Below are positions 50,279-54,743 of a stretch of DNA of 54,743 bases, one piece after another. Origin of the DNA: COE1 sp949066965 (GTDB lineage: Bacteria; Bacillota; Clostridia; Lachnospirales; Lachnospiraceae). The first letter of the stretch is position 1, and every line of letters starts with the position of its first letter. The stretch covers positions 1-54,743 of the forward strand of contig CARTDA010000026.1 of the NCBI GenBank assembly GCA_949066965.1, in the 5' to 3' direction. The translations under genes and the position numbers were made by a program. The notes beneath the pieces are model-generated. The model saw only the letters and a list, made by a program, of their open reading frames with translations, was not told the origin of the DNA and did no database searches.

Positions 50279-50432
50279 GTAACAATTCAGCCTAGGACTT
50301 TGCACTGCGCTGCAAATTATGGCTTATACAAGCCACGTAAGAATGTGTAGTGGCTGAGATGCATCAAGCTACCACGAAGTGGTTTTGCATGGCTTGATGC
50401 CTGTAACAGGAAGCCGAAGGCTGAACTGTTAC
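50279..50432 (-). repeat. Large folded element between fabF and fabZ
   Basis: GTAACAATTCAGCCT (50279-50293) pairs with AGGCTGAACTGTTAC (50418-50432) at 14 of 15 positions, closing a multibranch fold of about 155 bases. Inside are TTTGCA (50299-50304) with TGCAAA (50311-50316); TGGCTT-ATAC-AAGCCA (50320-50335); and GCATCAAGC (50361-50369) with GCTTGATGC (50392-50400), which encloses ACCAC-GAA-GTGGT plus an eight-base loop. The 3' arm touches the fabF stop. I recall similar sequence as recurrent in related genomes but cannot confirm. There is no terminator T-tract, so transcription may pass through. Confidence 0.75.
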
Positions 50433-51668
50433 TTACTCCGAATATTTCTTTATCAAAATACTTGTGTTGTGTCCGCCAAAGCCCAGTGAGTTGCTGAGCG
50501 CATAGGTGAATGCCCCGCTGCTGCTCTCCTTACAGTAGTCGAGGTCCATTTCCTCCTCGCTCTCCATAAGGCCTACGGTCTGATGAATATACCCCTCCTG
50601 AAGCTCCTTTACGCAGGTGACAAACTCAACTGCGCCAGCAGCCCCGAGGAGATGCCCGATCATGGACTTTGTCGAATTTACCCGGATATCCTTTGCATGG
50701 CTGCCAAACGCAAGCTTAATCGCCCTTGTCTCAAACAAATCATTATGGTGCGTGCTTGTGCCGTGCGCATTGATGTAGGTGATGTCCTCCGCCGACGCGC
50801 CTGCATCCCTGACAGCATTTAACATGGCTGTTGCGGCGCCTTCGCCATCCTCTGCCGGCGAGGTGATGTGATATGCGTCTGACGAGCATCCATACCCCAC
50901 TACCTCTGCATAAATTTTCGCACCGCGCGCCCTTGCATGCTCAAGCTCCTCGAGCACGACAACGCCCGCACCCTCGCCCATCACAAACCCGCTTCTGTCC
51001 TTGTCGAACGGGATGGAACAACGCGCCGGATCCTCACAGGTGGAAAGCGCCGTAAGAGACGTAAACCCGGCAATGCCAATCGGTGTGATGGAGCTCTCTG
51101 TTCCGCCTGCCACCATGATGTCCGCATCACCGTACTGGATGGTACGGAATGCCTCGCCAATTGAATTGGTACCTGTGGCACAGGCTGTCACCACATTGAT
51201 GCTCTTGCCTTTGAGGTTGAATGCAATGCTGACATTTCCCGCCGCCATGTTGGATATCATCAGCGGGACGAGAAGCGGCGCTACTTTCGAGGGGCCTTTT
51301 TCCTCAAGCCTTGTGTGTTCCCGCTCCATTGCCTGAAGGCTGCCGATACCGCTCCCCACGGCACATCCTGCCCTGTAGGGGTCTTCCTTTGTCATGTCAA
51401 GTCCCGCATCCTCAATGGCTTCCTTCGCCGCCGCAACCGCAAACTGGCAGAACGGCTCCATCCTGCGTGCCGCCTTCTTGTCCATGTAATCAGCCGCATT
51501 GAAATCCTTGACCTGGGCTGCCAGCTTGCACTTAAAATCAGCCGTGTCAAAATATGTTATCGGAGCAAAACCGATTTTTCCCTGTTTTACACTGTCCCAG
51601 AATGCATCGACACTGTTTCCGATAGGGGTTACTGCTCCCATGCCGGTTACTACTACTCTCTTTTTCAT
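50433..51668 (-). CDS. fabF: Beta-ketoacyl-ACP synthase II
   Basis: Encodes 411 residues from the ATG at 51668 (AAAGGAAATAGG upstream). It performs the chain-elongating condensation of acyl-ACP with malonyl-ACP. The Cys-His-His site is complete: NVVTACATGTNS (Cys near 162), YINAHGTSTHHND (His near 303) and STKSMIGHLLGAAG (His near 339), with the Gly-rich end NSLGFGGHNTS. It follows fabG by about 20 bases. Confidence 0.97.
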   Translation of the reverse strand: MKKRVVVTGMGAVTPIGNSVDAFWDSVKQGKIGFAPITYFDTADFKCKLAAQVKDFNAADYMDKKAARRMEPFCQFAVAAAKEAIEDAGLDMTKEDPYRAGCAVGSGIGSLQAMEREHTRLEEKGPSKVAPLLVPLMISNMAAGNVSIAFNLKGKSINVVTACATGTNSIGEAFRTIQYGDADIMVAGGTESSITPIGIAGFTSLTALSTCEDPARCSIPFDKDRSGFVMGEGAGVVVLEELEHARARGAKIYAEVVGYGCSSDAYHITSPAEDGEGAATAMLNAVRDAGASAEDITYINAHGTSTHHNDLFETRAIKLAFGSHAKDIRVNSTKSMIGHLLGAAGAVEFVTCVKELQEGYIHQTVGLMESEEEMDLDYCKESSSGAFTYALSNSLGFGGHNTSILIKKYSE

Positions 51669-51687
51669 GTTAAAACCTATTTCCTTT

Positions 51688-52428
51688 CTATATGCACATC
51701 CCGCCGTCCACACAGATTACCTGTCCGGTGATGTAGTCTGATTGTTCTCCCGCAAGGAACATCACAAGGTCTGCAATGTTTTTTGTCGTGCCCATTTTTC
51801 CCATGGGAATCATGTTGTCCAGCTCTTTCTTCGCATCCTCTGTCATATTCTTTGTCATGTCCGTGTCGATAAATCCCGGTGCCACCGCATTGACATTAAT
51901 CCCGCGGCTTGCAAACTCCCTTGCGACACTCTTGGTCAGTCCGATAAGTCCCGCCTTGGAAGCCGAATAATTTGCCTGTCCTGCATTCCCAAGCACACCG
52001 CTCACGGATGAAATGTTGATAATCTTACCGCTTCTCTGCTTGATAAAGCTGCGGGAGAGATGGCGGATCATGTTGAATGCGCCTTTTAAGTTGGTGTCAA
52101 GAACAGCGTCATAATCATCCTCGGACATGCGCATAATCAGGTTATCCCTCGTGACGCCCGCATTGTTTACAAGGATATCGACCTTTTTGTACTTGGCCAG
52201 CACCTGCTTTACAAATTCCTCGCACGCCGCAAAATCAGACACATTGCACTGTACTGCCTCGGCGCTCCCGCCATTTTTTTCGATCTCCGCGACAACCGCG
52301 TCGGCGCTTTCCTTGGAGCCGTTATAGTTTACGATGACAGTGGCGCCGTTCTTTGCAAGTGTCAGTGCGATTTCCCTGCCGATTCCCCTGCCTGCCCCCG
52401 TTACAAGGGCAATTTTTCCTGTTAACAT
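51688..52428 (-). CDS. fabG: 3-oxoacyl-ACP reductase
   Basis: Encodes 246 residues. A short-chain dehydrogenase: NADPH motif VTGAGRGIGREIA (about 9-21), NNAGVTRD, catalytic Ser (INISSVSG), and YSASKAG (Tyr/Lys near 151-155), ending YITGQVICVDGGM. It reduces 3-oxoacyl-ACP to 3-hydroxyacyl-ACP. The ATG lies one base after the fabD stop, with AGAGG upstream, so the two are coupled. Confidence 0.97.
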   Translation of the reverse strand: MLTGKIALVTGAGRGIGREIALTLAKNGATVIVNYNGSKESADAVVAEIEKNGGSAEAVQCNVSDFAACEEFVKQVLAKYKKVDILVNNAGVTRDNLIMRMSEDDYDAVLDTNLKGAFNMIRHLSRSFIKQRSGKIINISSVSGVLGNAGQANYSASKAGLIGLTKSVAREFASRGINVNAVAPGFIDTDMTKNMTEDAKKELDNMIPMGKMGTTKNIADLVMFLAGEQSDYITGQVICVDGGMCI

Positions 52429-52429
52429 C

Positions 52430-53362
52430 CTATTCCTCTTTTCCTTTCAATGTCTCTAATACCTTGTCCAAATCTTCCAGCTTGTCGATATTCATGCACC
52501 TGACATCCTTGTTGATTTTTCTCATAAATCCGCTCAGTGTTTTTCCCGGTCCGATTTCGATAAATGTGTCAATGCCGTCCGCAATCATTTTCTCGACAGA
52601 CTGCTGCCAGCACACCGAATTTGACACCTGGCTTTTCAGGAGCGTCTTAATCGGCGCCGCCTCCGTCACGTCCAGCGCGTCCAGGTTGCTGATATACGGT
52701 ATGGACGGATTCCTGAGCCTGATGCCGATAAGCTCTTTCTCAAGCTTTTCCCCGGCGCCCTTTAACAGCTCCGAGTGGAATGGCCCGCTGACCTTGAGCG
52801 GCACGCAGCGCTTTGCGCCTGCGTCCGAGAGCGCCTCGGATGCCTTTGTGACTGCTGCCTCCTCGCCCGTGATGACAATCTGCCCGGGACAGTTGTAGTT
52901 TGCGATGCTCACGATTCCTTCTGTCTGGCGGCAGATTTCCTCAATCCTGTCACTGTCAAGTCCCAGCACTGCTGTCATGGCTCCGCCGGTGGGATATGCC
53001 TCCTGCATGAAGATGCCGCGCTTCCTTATAACATGGAACAAGTCCTTTAAGTCCATGACATCCGCCGCTGCCAGTGCGCCGTACTCCCCAAGACTCAGGC
53101 CTGCGGTGACCTCCGCACGGACACCCTTTGACTCAAGCACCTTTAAAATCGCTACCTCTGTGGCAAGCATTGCAATCTGCGTGTATTCCGTAATGTTTAT
53201 CTTGTCATTTTCCGTGAAGCAAAGCGCCTCCATGTCAAGCCCTGATACCTCGCCCGCAAGCCGGTATACTTCCTTTGCTTCCTCATATGTATCATAAAAA
53301 TCCTTTCCCATGCCGACATACTGCGAACCCTGCCCCGGGAAAATAAATGCGATTCTGCTCAT
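52430..53362 (-). CDS. fabD: Malonyl-CoA:ACP transacylase
   Basis: Encodes 310 residues from the ATG at 53362 (AAGGGGCGG upstream). FIFPGQGSQYVGMG opens the protein; the catalytic Ser90 sits in AGLSLGEYGAL (GLSLGE in place of the common GHSLGE), with Arg in the following helix and His near 197 in SGPFHSELL. It moves malonyl from CoA to ACP. It follows fabK by 38 bases. Confidence 0.97.
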   Translation of the reverse strand: MSRIAFIFPGQGSQYVGMGKDFYDTYEEAKEVYRLAGEVSGLDMEALCFTENDKINITEYTQIAMLATEVAILKVLESKGVRAEVTAGLSLGEYGALAAADVMDLKDLFHVIRKRGIFMQEAYPTGGAMTAVLGLDSDRIEEICRQTEGIVSIANYNCPGQIVITGEEAAVTKASEALSDAGAKRCVPLKVSGPFHSELLKGAGEKLEKELIGIRLRNPSIPYISNLDALDVTEAAPIKTLLKSQVSNSVCWQQSVEKMIADGIDTFIEIGPGKTLSGFMRKINKDVRCMNIDKLEDLDKVLETLKGKEE

Positions 53363-53400
53363 TTCTATCGTGCCGCCCCTTTCTATATAAAACTCCATCC

Positions 53401-54327
53401 CTAAAACTTGTGCATCAGCGCAAGCCCTTCCGATATGATTTCCGATATGATTTCCTTACAGGGCTGTTCTTTCTTCACAAGCCCTGCAATCTGGCCTGCC
53501 ATGACCGTTCCGTTGACCACGTCGCCCTCTGTCACGGCTTTTCTGAGCGAGCCAAGGGTCAGCTTCTCCAGTTCCATGAAGTCAGCGCCCTCTTTTTCCA
53601 TCTTTAAGTATTCCTTGGTCATTTTGTTCCGGATGCTCCTGACAGGATGCCCTGTTGACATGCCTGTGACTGCGGAGTCAATATCCTTTGCCTTGATGAG
53701 CATTGCCTTGTAATTTTCATGCACAATGGACTCCTTTGCCGCCACAAAGCGCGTGCCAAGCTGCACTGCCTCCGCGCCGAGCATGAATGCCGCCGCAAAT
53801 CCCCTGCCGTCCGCGATGCCGCCCGCAGCAATGACAGGAATGCCGACCGCATCGACAACCTGGGGGACAAGCGCCATTGTCGTGATGGAACCAATATGCC
53901 CGCCGCTCTCCATTCCTTCCGCGACAACCGCATCCGCGCCGCCGCGCTCCATAAGCTTCGCCATTCCGGCGCTTGCCACTACGGGAATCACGCTGACGCC
54001 TGCCGCCTTCCACATTTCCATGTACTTGCCCGGGTTTCCGGCGCCTGTCGTGACCACCTTAACGCCCTCGTCCACGACAACCTGTGCAATGGCATCCGCC
54101 TCAGGATTCATCAGCATGATGTTGACACCAAATGGTTTCTGTGTCGCTTCCTTCACTTTCCGAATCTGTTCCCTGACAAATTCCGCAGGCGCGCCGCCCG
54201 CACCGATGATTCCAAGCCCGCCGGCCTCGGAAACTGCCGCAGCCAGATTGTGCTCGGCAACCCATGCCATGCCGCCCTGTATAATGGGATATTCAATTCC
54301 TAATAATTCTGTAATTCTTGTTTTCAT
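53401..54327 (-). CDS. fabK: Enoyl-ACP reductase II (FMN-dependent)
   Basis: Encodes 308 residues. FabK motifs: IIQGGMAWVAEHNLAAAVSE, FGVNIMLMNP, VVAEGMESGGHIGSITTMAL (His and FMN phosphate site), VIAAGGIADGRG and LGTRFVAAKES. It carries out the last step of the elongation cycle with FMN and NAD(P)H. FabK enzymes are not inhibited by triclosan, unlike FabI. AGGAGC precedes the ATG; the acyl carrier gene is directly upstream. Confidence 0.96.
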   Translation of the reverse strand: MKTRITELLGIEYPIIQGGMAWVAEHNLAAAVSEAGGLGIIGAGGAPAEFVREQIRKVKEATQKPFGVNIMLMNPEADAIAQVVVDEGVKVVTTGAGNPGKYMEMWKAAGVSVIPVVASAGMAKLMERGGADAVVAEGMESGGHIGSITTMALVPQVVDAVGIPVIAAGGIADGRGFAAAFMLGAEAVQLGTRFVAAKESIVHENYKAMLIKAKDIDSAVTGMSTGHPVRSIRNKMTKEYLKMEKEGADFMELEKLTLGSLRKAVTEGDVVNGTVMAGQIAGLVKKEQPCKEIISEIISEGLALMHKF

Positions 54328-54410
54328 ACAAGCTCCTGTTTTTTCTATTACAGCCGCCCGATACTCTATGATGACTATCAGACGGCTGCTTTATAATCCT
54401 GTCAGCGCAA

Positions 54411-54644
54411 TTATGCGTTAACGCCTTTATCCTGCATATATTTGATGATTGAGCCGACTGTCGTAATCTGCTCCAGATCCTCGGAAGGAATCTCCACGCC
54501 GTACTCCTCCTCAAATGCCATAACAAGCTCAAATAAGTCGAGTGAGTCTGCCTCTAAGTCTTCCTTGAAGCGTGTCTCCTCTGTAATCTCCACACCTTCA
54601 ACGTTTAACTGCTCCTCGATGATTTCTTTTACTCTTTCTAACAT
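54411..54644 (-). CDS. acpP: Acyl carrier protein
   Basis: Encodes 77 residues. The phosphopantetheine attachment Ser34 is in EADSLDLFELVMAFEEEYG, followed by the usual acidic helix II and DLEQITTVGSIIKYM. It is the first gene of the visible fatty-acid operon. AAAGGA lies 11 bases before the ATG. In the AT-rich upstream stretch AATTTGTTAAAAATT (plus strand, 54662-54676) is a partly palindromic word that could be a FabT-type operator; this is speculative. Confidence 0.96.
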   Translation of the reverse strand: MLERVKEIIEEQLNVEGVEITEETRFKEDLEADSLDLFELVMAFEEEYGVEIPSEDLEQITTVGSIIKYMQDKGVNA

Positions 54645-54743
54645 GGTTCTTCCATCCTTTCAATTTGTTAAAAATTTATTACCTTCATTTAGGAACTGTA
54701 GAAAAATAACTGACGCATCTTGACTTGGCTATTTCTCCGATTA

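Overview
This window reads as chromosomal DNA of a low-to-mid GC Gram-positive gut anaerobe of the Clostridia, most likely a Lachnospiraceae member. The grounds are strong AGGAGG ribosome sites, sigma-A promoters with TTGACA/TATAAT boxes, a FabK-type (not FabI) fatty-acid cluster with a MarR/FabT-like regulator, a fused AccD-AccA, lipoproteins, a YesN-type response regulator and a CXXC micropeptide of the kind seen in clostridia. This is inference from gene content; no rRNA or tRNA gene is visible. Most genes lie on the minus strand.

Layout. 0.1-1.7 kb: redox cassette (CXXC micropeptide, membrane 4Fe-4S protein, TlpA-like lipoprotein). 1.7-2.1 kb: decayed ArsC-family gene. 2.2-4.9 kb: probable RNA-repair operon (RNA ligase, HD-phosphoesterase/polynucleotide kinase, coiled-coil lipoprotein). 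4.9-5.4 kb: structured repeats, a terminator and a possible small-RNA gene. 5.4-7.1 kb: Nudix, Uma2 and GNAT genes. 7.1-13.2 kb: a 1283-residue multidomain surface protein, a metallophosphoesterase, a rhomboid protease and an exported protein. 13.4-17.7 kb: methyl-accepting protein, cytidylate-kinase-like protein, SLC13/ArsB-type permease, small exported protein. 18.0-19.6 kb: ABC-F ATPase.

19.6-27.6 kb is a decaying uronic-acid polysaccharide locus: a frameshifted heparinase II/III gene, a DUF2264 gene, a GH88 unsaturated glucuronyl hydrolase, a YesL-like protein, a sugar permease without its 5' half, the last codons of a histidine kinase, and an intact YesN-type regulator. Two deletion scars and one frameshift are visible. 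27.6-31.3 kb: TraX, a frameshifted small membrane protein, PadR with a clear operator, an RlmD-like methylase and a membrane protein. 31.5-33.8 kb: AT-rich type II restriction-modification cassette with a controller gene and C-box; the methylase closely resembles M.HaeIII. 34.0-45.1 kb: housekeeping and envelope genes, CheD, PAP2 and PHP proteins, and a PDDEXK-ATPase.

45.4-54.6 kb is a type II fatty-acid synthesis operon on the minus strand: acpP, fabK, fabD, fabG, fabF, fabZ, fused accDA, a second FabK-like flavoprotein, fabH and a MarR-family gene. accB and accC are missing; a folded element of about 155 bases lies between fabF and fabZ.

The best candidate for something undescribed is a family of modular, interspersed structured repeats (4.96-5.14, 14.96-15.01, 25.88-25.98 and 30.54-30.71 kb). 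Each unit has a short hairpin followed by a second stem that carries an inner hairpin and an asymmetric loop. Stem sequences differ between unit types while pairing is kept. All copies point the same way, and three of the four loci abut the T-tract of a leftward terminator.
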